This document shows, in pieces, positions 47,607-55,904 of a stretch of 64,000 nt of DNA. The stretch spans positions 164,127 to 228,126 of the forward strand of contig NZ_JACA01000014.1 in assembly GCF_000520995.1 (NCBI RefSeq). The letters are read 5' to 3'. The DNA is from Aquimarina macrocephali JAMB N27 (lineage in GTDB: Bacteria; Bacteroidota; Bacteroidia; Flavobacteriales; Flavobacteriaceae). Both the position numbers and the translations under genes were made by a program. Numbering within the stretch: position 1 is the first letter of the stretch; each line of letters starts with the position of its first letter. The notes beneath the pieces were generated by a model. That model made no database searches, had not been told where the DNA came from, and was given only the letters and a program-made list of their open reading frames with translations.

Positions 47607-47626
47607 AATTAAAAAAGTAAGATAAT

Positions 47627-48679
47627 TTGAGTGTAAAAATAACTACTGTAACCAAGCAACTCCCGCAGTATATGCGAGAGACAAAAGAGATATTACCCTT
47701 TGTTTCTCAATGGTTATCGGGCGAGAATGATCGTTTCAAACGTAAAGTGATTAAGATCTTTGAAAATGCTGCAGTAGATCGACGTTATGGGATCATGAGT
47801 ATCGAAGAAGTGTTTTCGGCTACTTCTTTTGAGGAGAAAAACGATATCTATATTCGAGAAGTAAAGAAATTAGGAACCTCTGTCTTAAAAAAAGCATTAG
47901 AAAAAGTGGATTGGAATCCTAAATCTCTGGATTACATCATCACTGTAAGTTGCACGGGTATTATGATCCCTTCAATTGATGCATTTATTATTAATGATCT
48001 TAATCTCAAACAAGATATTGTGAGATTACCTGTTACAGAAATGGGATGTGCAGCAGGTGTTTCGGGAATTATTTATGCAAGAAACTTTCTACAGGCCAAT
48101 CCAGGAAAGAGAGCAGCAGTAATTGCTATAGAGTCACCTACAGCTACATTTCAGCTGGATGACCATAGTATGACTAATATGGTAAGTGCTGCTATTTTTG
48201 GTGATGGAGCGGCGTGTACATTATTATCATCTGAAGAAGATGCTATAGGTCCAAAAATTATAGGAGACGAAATGTATCATTTTTATGATGCAACAACAAT
48301 GATGGGTTTTAAACTAACTAACGGAGGCTTGCAAATGATATTAGATCCTAAAGTACCAGAGACCATTGCGGCTCATTTTCCTAATGTAATTCATCCTTTC
48401 CTTGCAAAATATAACAAGACCATTGAAGAGGTAGATCATCTTATTTTTCATCCCGGTGGGAAAAAGATAGTACAGACCGTAGAAGAGCTTTTTGGGCATT
48501 TGGGAAAGAATATCGAGGATACAAAAGCTGTTCTGATGGAATACGGTAATATGAGTAGCGCCACTGTGTTGTATGTATTAGAGCGGTTCATAGAGCAAAA
48601 CCCGGCGCCAGGAGAAACAGGACTTATGCTTAGTTTTGGACCAGGATTTTCTGCGCAAAGAATATTGCTGGAATGGTAA
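47627..48679 (+). CDS. Type III polyketide synthase
   Basis: A 350-residue chalcone/stilbene-synthase-type enzyme, starting at TTG 47627. The catalytic triad is Cys141 ('EMGCAAG'), His275 ('IFHPGGKK') and Asn308 ('YGNMSSAT'), with the C-terminal 'SFGPGFSAQ' loop. Type III PKSs extend a starter acyl group with malonyl units and cyclise it to resorcinols, phloroglucinols or pyrones. Given the dedicated acyl carrier protein set around it, the starter is probably a fatty acyl group handed over by the operon's own synthase, as in ArsB/ArsC systems. The product ring type cannot be read from the sequence. Confidence 0.93.
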   Translation: MSVKITTVTKQLPQYMRETKEILPFVSQWLSGENDRFKRKVIKIFENAAVDRRYGIMSIEEVFSATSFEEKNDIYIREVKKLGTSVLKKALEKVDWNPKSLDYIITVSCTGIMIPSIDAFIINDLNLKQDIVRLPVTEMGCAAGVSGIIYARNFLQANPGKRAAVIAIESPTATFQLDDHSMTNMVSAAIFGDGAACTLLSSEEDAIGPKIIGDEMYHFYDATTMMGFKLTNGGLQMILDPKVPETIAAHFPNVIHPFLAKYNKTIEEVDHLIFHPGGKKIVQTVEELFGHLGKNIEDTKAVLMEYGNMSSATVLYVLERFIEQNPAPGETGLMLSFGPGFSAQRILLEW

Positions 48680-48730
48680 AAAAGACTATTTTTCATTTCC
48701 GCGAAAGCAAAACTTTTTTAAACGAAACGT

Positions 48731-49522
48731 GTGAATAAAGATTTTACAGATAAAAATGAATGGGCACTCATCTTGGGTGGTAGTAGTGGTTTAGGCTTAG
48801 CCTCTGCCAAAAAACTAGCTTTACATGGGATGAATATTGTTATTGTGCATCGCAATCGCAAAAGTGAAATGAATCATATTGAAGCTGATTTTGAAACAAT
48901 AAGAGAAACTGGAGTTGGTTTTCTTTCGTTTAATATAGATCTTTTGAAACCAGAAAAACGAATAGAAGCTATTACTGAAATAAAAGATACTATAGATGAA
49001 GGACGAGTAAAAACAGTAGTGCATAGTGTTGCAAAAGGAAATCTAAAGCCTATGATAGATGCCGAGCATGTATTAAAGAATGATGATTTTCATTTAACAA
49101 TTGATGCTATGGCAATTAGTCTTTATGATTGGGTTACATCGATTTTTAAAGCAGCATTGTTTGCAGAAGATACAAGAATTATTTCTTTTACCAGTGAAGG
49201 AAATACCAAGGCCTGGAAAAATTATGCAGCTGTATCTGCAGCCAAAGTAGCTCTCGAAGCGATTACCAGAAGTATAGCACTAGAGTTTGCTCCATATGGC
49301 ATTAAAGCCAATTGTCTGCAACCTGGAGCAGTCGATACTCAATCTTTACGAATGATACCCGGTCATGAGCAGATTATAGCTCATAGCCAGCAGCGTAACC
49401 CGTTTAATCGAATTACGACACCAGAAGATGTGGCTAATGTGGTGTATTTGCTATGCAAGGAAGAAGCTTCCTGGATTAATGGTTGTGTAATACCAGTGAA
49501 TGGAGGAGAACATTTAAACTAA
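48731..49522 (+). CDS. SDR enoyl-ACP reductase-like enzyme
   Basis: A 263-residue short-chain dehydrogenase starting at GTG 48731. The cofactor motif is 'LGGSSGLGLASA' (15-26). The catalytic pair is Tyr165 and Lys172 in 'NYAAVSAAK', a YX6K spacing. This is the spacing of enoyl-ACP reductases (FabI/FabL) and not the YX3K of ketoreductases. The enzyme therefore probably performs the last reduction in fatty-acyl chain building. Basic residues after the second strand ('VHRNRKS') favour NADPH. The operon has no separate ketoreductase, so housekeeping FabG would have to serve. Confidence 0.82.
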   Translation: MNKDFTDKNEWALILGGSSGLGLASAKKLALHGMNIVIVHRNRKSEMNHIEADFETIRETGVGFLSFNIDLLKPEKRIEAITEIKDTIDEGRVKTVVHSVAKGNLKPMIDAEHVLKNDDFHLTIDAMAISLYDWVTSIFKAALFAEDTRIISFTSEGNTKAWKNYAAVSAAKVALEAITRSIALEFAPYGIKANCLQPGAVDTQSLRMIPGHEQIIAHSQQRNPFNRITTPEDVANVVYLLCKEEASWINGCVIPVNGGEHLN

Positions 49523-49532
49523 AACAAATAAA

Positions 49533-50012
49533 ATGAAAAATATAGTAATTTTGTGTTTGCCCCTGGTGCTCTACATAATGTCTTGCAAAGAGGATAACGG
49601 GACAATAGAGAGTGATATCAGTACTACTGGTGGTAAAGCAGAAATCAGTAGTGTTTCTGTTAACGGAGAAGAAAGTAAATATTCTTTTAGTGTTGGTATC
49701 AAGAGTCCGGATACAGGATGTAATCAATATGCAGATTGGTGGGAAGTTATTTCTGAAGATGGAGAATTGCTTTATAGAAGAATTTTAGGACATAGCCATG
49801 TGAATGAGCAACCTTTTATACGGTCAGGCGGGCCGGTTCCTATTAAAAAAGATCAAATAGTGTATGTGCGTGCACATATGAACACCAGTAAGTACGGTAA
49901 TAAAGTGTTTAAGGGAAGTGTAAATGAAGGATTTACAGAAAGTATGCTGGATAGTGAATTTGCTAATAATTTAGAAATAAAACAACCGCTTCCGGATGGA
50001 TGCGCATTTTAA
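49533..50012 (+). CDS. Hypothetical lipoprotein inside the polyketide operon
   Basis: A 159-residue lipoprotein (lipobox 'YIMSC') of no family I can name. The mature part is beta-rich with 'ISSVSVNGEESKYSFSVGIKSPDTGCNQYADWWEVISEDGELLYRRILGHSHVNEQPF', and it ends in 'LPDGCAF'. Cysteines after the lipid-anchored one lie near the middle and the end and might pair. It is placed 10 nt after the reductase and 12 nt before the dehydratase gene, so it belongs to the operon. A role in carrying or placing the lipid product at the envelope is possible but unsupported. Confidence 0.75.
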   Translation: MKNIVILCLPLVLYIMSCKEDNGTIESDISTTGGKAEISSVSVNGEESKYSFSVGIKSPDTGCNQYADWWEVISEDGELLYRRILGHSHVNEQPFIRSGGPVPIKKDQIVYVRAHMNTSKYGNKVFKGSVNEGFTESMLDSEFANNLEIKQPLPDGCAF

Positions 50013-50024
50013 ACTCGTTTAATT

Positions 50025-50462
50025 TTGGTTATAGAAGATATTATACAAAAATTACCCTATAGCAAACCATTTTTGTTTGTAGATGAAATTCTGGAAATCG
50101 ATGATGATCATATCAAAGGAAGCTATACGTTTCTAAAGGATGAATATTTCTACGCAGGACATTTTAAAGATAATCCTATTACGCCGGGAGTGATACTTAC
50201 CGAATGTATGGCTCAAATTGGGATGGCATGTTTTGGGATTTATCTTTTAAAAGGGGAGTGGGACAAAGCTGATTTTGGAGTGGCAATGACCAATAGTGAT
50301 ATTAATTTTTATAAACCCGTTTATCCTGAAGAGAAAGTGACTGTAATTGCTAATAAAGAATATTTTAGATTTAATAAGTTAAAATGCAAAGTAGCAATGT
50401 ATAATTCTAAGGATGTGTTAGTTGCTAAAGGTATTGTAGCGGGAGTGGCTTTTAGAAAATAA
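50025..50462 (+). CDS. 3-hydroxyacyl-ACP dehydratase (FabZ-like)
   Basis: A 145-residue hotdog-fold dehydratase starting at TTG 50025. Catalytic His46 is in 'AGHFKDNPITPGVILTE' with Glu60 at its end. The opening 'LPYSKPFLFVDEILEID' is typical of FabZ/FabA. It removes water from 3-hydroxyacyl-ACP in chain elongation. Placed between the lipoprotein and the hydrolase in the operon. Confidence 0.88.
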   Translation: MVIEDIIQKLPYSKPFLFVDEILEIDDDHIKGSYTFLKDEYFYAGHFKDNPITPGVILTECMAQIGMACFGIYLLKGEWDKADFGVAMTNSDINFYKPVYPEEKVTVIANKEYFRFNKLKCKVAMYNSKDVLVAKGIVAGVAFRK

Positions 50463-50471
50463 AATAAAGAG

Positions 50472-51371
50472 ATGAGTATAGGGTATTCGTTAGTGAAATT
50501 AGTTCTTAAGCTGAAAGGAGAAAAGCAATCCTGGTCTAAGGATCCTATTGATTATCGCAAAAAAAGAAAACAAGACGTACACGCCCCAAATGCAAAGCTT
50601 TTGTTGGGTAGTACGTTTGAAACCAAAGAGATATGTGGTAGTAGAGTGACTAGTATTGTTCCAAGAGATGCCAATACAGATTTCTTATTGTTGTATTGTC
50701 ATGGTGGGGCTTTTGTTTATGGTCCAACTCGGGAAAACTGGATAGCAATCGCTAAAATCGCAAAACAAGCACATTCTCACACTTGGATGGTAGATTATCC
50801 AAAAGCGCCGGAAAACACTATTAAAACGATAACAGAAAGCATATATCAGGTATATCTGGAAGCTACAAAAGCATATAATCCTTCTAGAATTATTTTAATA
50901 GGTGATTCTGTAGGGGGAAATTTGATTATGACTCTTACACAGCGATTGCTAAAAGAAGAGCATACACTTCCCGATAGATTAATAGCGATTACACCTATGA
51001 TGGATGCCAGCTTAACAAATCCAAAAATTAAAGAAATTGATTTGATAGATCCTATTCTTAGTGTGAAAGGAGTGAAATCTGCAAAGAAGATGTGTGCAGG
51101 TCAATCTTCATTAAAAGATCAATTGATTTCCCCTGTATATGGTGATTTTAATGATTTTCCACCAGTGCACCTGTTTACTGCTACGAATGACATATGTACT
51201 CCGGATCAAGAGGTGCTAATAGATAAAGTGAAAAAAGTTCATGGTAAAATAGAAGTTATTAAAGGAAAAGGAATGCCTCATATATGGCCAATACTACCTA
51301 TACTGTCTGAAGCTAAAATTGCTATAAAGAAAATAGTATCGATTATTAACTCAGCTATGAATGATGAATAG
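50472..51371 (+). CDS. Alpha/beta hydrolase (HSL-type esterase/thioesterase)
   Basis: A 299-residue hydrolase of the hormone-sensitive-lipase-like group. The oxyanion motif is 'CHGGAFVYGP', nucleophile Ser146 is in 'GDSVGGN', and the candidate acid and base are Asp240 ('TATNDICTPD') and His270 ('GMPHIWPI'). There is no signal peptide. In this setting it may release or trim acyl chains, or remove a protecting ester; this is inference. It overlaps the ketosynthase gene by 11 nt. Confidence 0.82.
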   Translation: MSIGYSLVKLVLKLKGEKQSWSKDPIDYRKKRKQDVHAPNAKLLLGSTFETKEICGSRVTSIVPRDANTDFLLLYCHGGAFVYGPTRENWIAIAKIAKQAHSHTWMVDYPKAPENTIKTITESIYQVYLEATKAYNPSRIILIGDSVGGNLIMTLTQRLLKEEHTLPDRLIAITPMMDASLTNPKIKEIDLIDPILSVKGVKSAKKMCAGQSSLKDQLISPVYGDFNDFPPVHLFTATNDICTPDQEVLIDKVKKVHGKIEVIKGKGMPHIWPILPILSEAKIAIKKIVSIINSAMNDE

Positions 51372-52638
51372 AAGGCGTGTAGTTATAACAGGTTTAGGTG
51401 TAGTTGCTCCAAATGGAACGAACGTTTCAGTGTTTAAAAATCACGTTCGTAATGGAGTAAGTGGTATAGAGTATATTGATGAATTAAATCATCTTAATTT
51501 TTCATGTCAAATAGCTGGTTTACCAATATATAAAGAAGATTATTTAAATAATTACTTTAGCTCTATTCAATTACGCGGATTGAATGCTTCTGGTATGGAG
51601 TATGGAGTTATTGCTGGTATGGATGCTTGGAAAGATTCCAAGTTACCTATCAATGATTCTGAAACACCACTTTGGGATGCTGGTGTTATTTTTGGAACCG
51701 GAATATTAGGTGTAGATAAATTTCGAGAAGCCATTTATAAAGTAGATGAAGGTAAAGTAAGAAGGTTGGGTAGTACTACAGTTATTCAAACTATGGCCAG
51801 TGGTATTAGTGCTTTTTTAGGAGGTATGTTGGGATGCGGAAATGTGGTTACCACTAATTCTTCGGCTTGTAGTACAGGTACCGAAGCTATTTTGATGGCT
51901 TATGATCGAATAAGCGATGGTAAAGCAGAAATCATTCTGGCTGGTAGTACAAATGATAGTGGGCCTTATGTATGGGGAGGTTTTGATGCTATGCGTATCC
52001 TTCCATATAAGTATAATGAAGATCCTACCAGTGCTTCGCGCCCTATGAGCGCTACAGCTAGTGGTTTTGTTCCCGGGAGTGGAGCAGGGGCTTTGGTTAT
52101 CGAAAGCCTGGATAGTGCCCAAAAAAGAGGAGCTCCAATTTATGCAGAAATTTTAGGTGGACATGTAAATAGTGGTGGACAACGTAAAGGAGGAAGTATG
52201 ACAGCTCCTAATAGCGAAGCAGTACAACATTGTATTCGTAAAGCGGTAACCAATGCAGAAATAGATCCGGGAGAAATCGATGCCATCAATGGTCATTTGA
52301 CCGCCACAACGATGGATAGTGTCGAAATACAAAATTGGTGTATTGCCTTAGGGCGAAAGGGACAAGATTTTCCGTATATCAATTCGCTTAAGAGTATGGT
52401 AGGGCATTGCCTGGCGGCTTCTGGTAGTATAGAAAGTGTAGCAACTGTATTACAATTAAAAGAAGACTTCATCTTTGGGAATGTAAATTGTGAAGATTTA
52501 CATCCCGAAATAGAAAATTTGGTATCCAGAGATCGAATTCCCACCAAAACATTTGACTATTCTCCCAAAATTATAGCAAAAGCTAGTTTTGGATTTGGAG
52601 ATGTAAACGCTTGCGTTATCTTTAAGAAATACACATAA
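51361..52638 (+). CDS. Beta-ketoacyl-ACP synthase (FabF-like)
   Basis: A 425-residue thiolase-fold condensing enzyme. The catalytic triad is Cys170 ('NSSACSTGTEA'), His312 ('NGHLTATTMDS') and His349 ('SMVGHCLAASG'), typical of KASII. The His312 context is 'NGHLT' where primary-metabolism FabF has 'NAHGTST', which marks it as a divergent, specialised ketosynthase. It starts inside the hydrolase gene (second Met at 51364 also possible). It probably builds the fatty starter for the type III PKS. Confidence 0.88.
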   Translation: MMNRRRVVITGLGVVAPNGTNVSVFKNHVRNGVSGIEYIDELNHLNFSCQIAGLPIYKEDYLNNYFSSIQLRGLNASGMEYGVIAGMDAWKDSKLPINDSETPLWDAGVIFGTGILGVDKFREAIYKVDEGKVRRLGSTTVIQTMASGISAFLGGMLGCGNVVTTNSSACSTGTEAILMAYDRISDGKAEIILAGSTNDSGPYVWGGFDAMRILPYKYNEDPTSASRPMSATASGFVPGSGAGALVIESLDSAQKRGAPIYAEILGGHVNSGGQRKGGSMTAPNSEAVQHCIRKAVTNAEIDPGEIDAINGHLTATTMDSVEIQNWCIALGRKGQDFPYINSLKSMVGHCLAASGSIESVATVLQLKEDFIFGNVNCEDLHPEIENLVSRDRIPTKTFDYSPKIIAKASFGFGDVNACVIFKKYT

Positions 52639-52679
52639 AGTAGTATTAAAATAAGTATTGAATCAACTCAAATTAGATT

Positions 52680-52934
52680 ATGACAAAAGAAGAATTACTT
52701 TCTAAATTAAAAACAATCATTACTCCGTATGTGCAAAATGAAGAAGGGCTTAATACCCTTACCGAAAACACTGATTTTATAAAAGACCTGGAAATTAATT
52801 CTGCAAATCTGGTAGATGTAGTACTTGATGTTGAAGATGAATTCGATATTGAGATTGATAATGAGTCTATGGAGAAGATGTTAACTATTAAAGCTTCAAT
52901 TGCTGTTATAGAAGATAAATTAGCTTCCAAATGA
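52680..52934 (+). CDS. Acyl carrier protein
   Basis: An 84-residue acidic ACP. The phosphopantetheine attachment Ser41 lies in 'DLEINSANLVDVVLDVEDEF', where the usual 'DSL' is replaced by 'NSA'; this is common in carrier proteins of secondary metabolism. It carries the growing chain for the operon's ketosynthase, dehydratase and reductase, and may hand it to the type III PKS. It overlaps the phosphopantetheinyl transferase gene by 4 nt. Confidence 0.9.
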   Translation: MTKEELLSKLKTIITPYVQNEEGLNTLTENTDFIKDLEINSANLVDVVLDVEDEFDIEIDNESMEKMLTIKASIAVIEDKLASK

Positions 52935-53473
52935 TTGGTAATGATATTGTAGATCTTCAATTGGCCAATACACAGAGTGATTGGCAGAGAAGAGGGTGGC
53001 TTCAAAAAATATTTACAATTCAGGAGCAGCAATATATTTTAGCTTCAGAAAAGATAGAATTACTGATCTGGAAATTTTGGAGCATGAAAGAGGCGGCATA
53101 TAAAGCTCACCAAAGGCGATTTAACCTTCCTAGCAGGTACAACCCCCAAAGTTTTAGATGTAGACCAAAAGGAGAGGTCTATGTGGATAATTACAGTTAT
53201 AAAACGGTTACTGAAACCCAAAATGAATATGTGTATACCATTGCTATGGGGTCTGATATAGATTATCGCTCTTCGGTATATGATAAACCAATGAATATAC
53301 ACTCTAAATTGAAAGAAATTATTACGAGAAAGCTTAATGTAGATGCTTCTCTGATTTGTTTAACTAAAGATAGTAACGGAATACCGATAGTAAATATCAA
53401 CCAAACAGCAATGCAATTGCCAATATCTATAACACATCACGGAAAATACTCGGCATTTGTCGTTTCAGTTTAA
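52931..53473 (+). CDS. 4'-phosphopantetheinyl transferase
   Basis: A 180-residue transferase that loads the phosphopantetheine arm onto the ACP. The Mg-binding Asp is in 'IGNDIVDL' and the WxxKE motif in 'KFWSMKEAAYKAHQR'; 'NQTAMQLPISITHHGKYSAFVVSV' closes the fold. Its overlap with the ACP gene supports a dedicated pair. It is the last gene of the operon and lies 28 nt from the convergent YceI gene. Confidence 0.88.
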   Translation: MIGNDIVDLQLANTQSDWQRRGWLQKIFTIQEQQYILASEKIELLIWKFWSMKEAAYKAHQRRFNLPSRYNPQSFRCRPKGEVYVDNYSYKTVTETQNEYVYTIAMGSDIDYRSSVYDKPMNIHSKLKEIITRKLNVDASLICLTKDSNGIPIVNINQTAMQLPISITHHGKYSAFVVSV

Positions 53474-53483
53474 CAATTAAACA

Positions 53484-53506
53484 AAAGCAGTGCTGCTTTC
53501 TTTATT
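53484..53506. terminator. Short hairpin between convergent genes
   Basis: A 6-bp stem 'aaagca' / 'tgcttt' with 4-nt loop (53484-53499), then 'ctttatt'. It sits in the 28-nt gap between the operon end and the convergent YceI gene and may work in both directions. Confidence 0.45.
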
Positions 53507-54089
53507 GAAGTATCGGAAAATAAAACCGTATATCTAATTTATTCTTTTCGCGCTCATCGTGAATATTCACACCAAAATCACTAGAATAAATAGTTGTTTT
53601 ACCCAATAATTTTTTATCATCAAGAGAGAATGTGATAATCACTTCTTTTTGTGTTCCTTTGATGGTAAGATTACCTATAACCTTATAAGTATTGGTATCA
53701 AAAGAAACAACATCAGTACTTGTAAAGCTTATTTTTGGATACTTTTTTCTATAGAAGAATTTTTCCCACATTAAGTGTCCATCACGTAAAAAATTATCAG
53801 TGTCTAGTGTATTAATAAGGGCAGTACCTTTAAAAGCCGAATTCTCCGGGTCTTTAGGGTTGAAATTAATCTTAAAATCTAATCCAGCAATCGTACCAGA
53901 AGTTTTATCTTCTATAAAATCAAAAGAAACTCTTGACTTCTCTTTGTCAAAAACGATACCTTGATAATCATTGATTAATGCATAATCAGAAGTCGGACTG
54001 GTCGGTAACTGTGTGACATTAGGAATGATATCTTGCCCAAATCCTTGTATATACACAATACTAATCAATATGTAGAGAAATATTCTCAT
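53502..54089 (-). CDS. YceI-family periplasmic protein
   Basis: A 195-residue protein with a signal peptide (cleavage near 'IQGFGQ'). The YceI lipocalin-like barrel is shown by 'SRVSFDFIEDKTSGTIAGLDFKINFNP', 'DTDNFLRDGHLMWEKFF' and 'IKGTQKEVIITFSL'. Related proteins bind isoprenoid lipids such as octaprenyl chains. It converges on the polyketide operon; whether it handles the operon's lipid product is unknown. Confidence 0.85.
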   Translation of the reverse strand: MRIFLYILISIVYIQGFGQDIIPNVTQLPTSPTSDYALINDYQGIVFDKEKSRVSFDFIEDKTSGTIAGLDFKINFNPKDPENSAFKGTALINTLDTDNFLRDGHLMWEKFFYRKKYPKISFTSTDVVSFDTNTYKVIGNLTIKGTQKEVIITFSLDDKKLLGKTTIYSSDFGVNIHDEREKNKLDIRFYFPILQ

Positions 54090-54345
54090 AGGGGGATAAT
54101 TATAATTTTACTAAGTTAGAAATAATCAAGAATCATTCCAAGGGTTTATTTACCCCAATAGTACACCATCATTTACCTATAAAACTAATAGTTATTCAAC
54201 TTATTGATTTATAGCTATTTAACTCTTTTTGATTATTGTGATTGTTTATACTTTTGCTCTTGAATAAAATTGCAATTTAAAAGAAATAGAGGGCTAATGC
54301 AGAAGAAACTCTATAGTACAAACAAATTTTATAAAGACACAAATC

Positions 54346-55440
54346 ATGAAGAAAAATGGAATATATGAAGATCAGATCACTGATGAGACAGCGGTTATCG
54401 AAGAATCTTTTGAAGGAACAGGTGACCTAATAGAAACCGACGAATTTGATGATACTCTGGGTGAAGAAACAGAAGAGTATGCTAATGATTACCTGGAGGT
54501 GAGTAGTGAAAGTAGTGGAGGAGATCAGGATTTTGAAGATCTGGAAACTCCTTTTGAAGGAAATGAAAGTGGTGCCACAGAAGGCTCTCAAACCGAAGAC
54601 GGAACTCTGGAAAAGGTTTCAGGATATGATTATTCGGTGCTAGAAGAGCAGGAAAACGAAGAAGAGGATAATGATGAAAATGTATTGGATGCGTATTATG
54701 CAGAATTTGGAGATCCAACTGCTGCTATGCTAATGCGCAGTGAAAGTGGTAAAAAAATGATGCAGGAAGTAGTCATTGGTAAAGATGATCGTAAACAAAT
54801 TAAAGGAACAACCAAGTATCCTTGGCGAGCCATCTGTTCATTAAGAATTAAAGCCAAAGATGGTACTAGTTGGATTGGTACGGGGTTTCTTATCGGTCCT
54901 CGTACAGTCATTACTGCTGGTCATGTGGTCTATATGCATAAGCATGGGGGCTGGGCCAAGAGTATCGAAGTAATACCAGGAAGAAATGGTGCCAAAAAAC
55001 CATACGGGTCATGTAAATCTTCTCATTTCCATTCGGTTAAAGGATGGACCAAGAGTAAAAAACGAAGTCATGACTATGGAGCTATCATACTACCAAAAAA
55101 CTGTAAGTATGGTAACAAAGTAGGGTATTTTGGATATGGAAATTATGGTTTCTTTGATTTATTAGGACTAAAAGTAAACCTTTCTGGGTATCCTGGTGAT
55201 AAGCCTGCTGGTACACAATGGTGGCATGCCAGAAAAATTAAAACTGTTACATCAAGGACTCTCGTATATAATATTGATACAGCAGGGGGGCAAAGCGGAT
55301 CTCCGGTATGGAGAATCAAGAATGGCAAACGTTATGTTGTAGGAATTCATACCAATGGATATTCATTGGGTAATTCTGCTACCCGAATTACAAAACCAGT
55401 ATTTAAAAATCTTAAAAACTGGAAAAACAAATATAAATAG
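54346..55440 (+). CDS. V8/trypsin-like serine protease with acidic N-terminus
   Basis: A 364-residue protease of the chymotrypsin fold. Catalytic triad: His193 ('VITAGHVV'), Asp243 ('SHDYGAIIL'), Ser317 ('GGQSGSPVW'); this is like glutamyl endopeptidases. The first ~150 residues are strongly acidic (Glu/Asp/Ser/Thr/Gly rich) and look disordered, perhaps a propeptide. No signal peptide is visible at the N-terminus, which is unusual for this class. A 14-bp hairpin follows the gene, and a small carboxypeptidase-regulatory-like gene begins 65 nt downstream. Substrate and export route unknown. Confidence 0.85.
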   Translation: MKKNGIYEDQITDETAVIEESFEGTGDLIETDEFDDTLGEETEEYANDYLEVSSESSGGDQDFEDLETPFEGNESGATEGSQTEDGTLEKVSGYDYSVLEEQENEEEDNDENVLDAYYAEFGDPTAAMLMRSESGKKMMQEVVIGKDDRKQIKGTTKYPWRAICSLRIKAKDGTSWIGTGFLIGPRTVITAGHVVYMHKHGGWAKSIEVIPGRNGAKKPYGSCKSSHFHSVKGWTKSKKRSHDYGAIILPKNCKYGNKVGYFGYGNYGFFDLLGLKVNLSGYPGDKPAGTQWWHARKIKTVTSRTLVYNIDTAGGQSGSPVWRIKNGKRYVVGIHTNGYSLGNSATRITKPVFKNLKNWKNKYK

Positions 55441-55452
55441 TAAGTAAAATAG

Positions 55453-55489
55453 AAAGAATGAGCATTTTATAAGAGAATGCTCATTCTTT
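55453..55489 (+). terminator. 14-bp hairpin after protease gene
   Basis: Perfect inverted repeat 55453-55466 / 55476-55489 (arm 'aaagaatgagcatt') with a 9-nt loop. The 3' arm ends in T but there is no longer T-run. It probably terminates or attenuates the protease transcript before the small downstream gene. Confidence 0.65.
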
Positions 55490-55505
55490 AATAAACAAAA
55501 TATCA

Positions 55506-55766
55506 ATGGGAGCCGCAATTAGAGGAAAAATAATAGAACAGAAATCTAAAAAACCTATAGAAGAAGCAGTGATAACTTTAACTATCACTGGGATGACAAG
55601 GTTAGTAGATATAGCACAAGTGACCAATGATGTTGGGGCTTTTTTTTGGAATGATCTAACACCGGGAAAATATGATATACTCATTATCGCAGAAGGGTAT
55701 GCAAACAGGAAAATTTCAATACTACTAAATACAAATGAAGAACAGAAAATTTTAATTGAACTCTAA
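55506..55766 (+). CDS. Small carboxypeptidase-regulatory-like domain protein
   Basis: An 86-residue single-domain protein: 'IRGKIIEQKSKKPIEEAVITLTITG', 'TNDVGAFFWNDLTPGKYDILIIAEGY'. This is the transthyretin-like fold of carboxypeptidase-regulatory domains, which is normally an appendage of large outer-membrane proteins. Here it stands alone without signal peptide. It follows the leaderless protease and may be its partner. Confidence 0.7.
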   Translation: MGAAIRGKIIEQKSKKPIEEAVITLTITGMTRLVDIAQVTNDVGAFFWNDLTPGKYDILIIAEGYANRKISILLNTNEEQKILIEL

Positions 55767-55904
55767 ATCCTAAAAGAAGGATTGTTCGTACGTATCTTAA
55801 AATAAATATAAAGTACTGCGAATGAGTAGACTAAAATTAAAAAAAAATGATAACTTAGAAAGAGAATTAATTATTAACCGCATGATTCGCTAAAACTTTC
55901 CACT

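Noticed and set aside
51817..52122. Open frame on the minus strand inside the ketosynthase gene
   Set aside because: It is wholly antisense to a conserved enzyme with all catalytic residues, and its product resembles no protein.
52673..53032. Open frame antisense to the ACP gene
   Set aside because: The opposite strand encodes a clear ACP with Ser41 and the start of the transferase; the low-complexity Ser/Ile-rich product is a shadow.
45748..53473. Flexirubin or aryl polyene gene cluster
   Set aside because: No aromatic ammonia-lyase, DarA/DarB-type genes, or the large set of paired ketosynthases are present; the type III PKS points elsewhere.
54482..54718. Open frame antisense to the acidic region of the protease
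   Set aside because: His/Phe/Pro-rich product is the mirror of GAA/GAT-rich codons and has no gene features.
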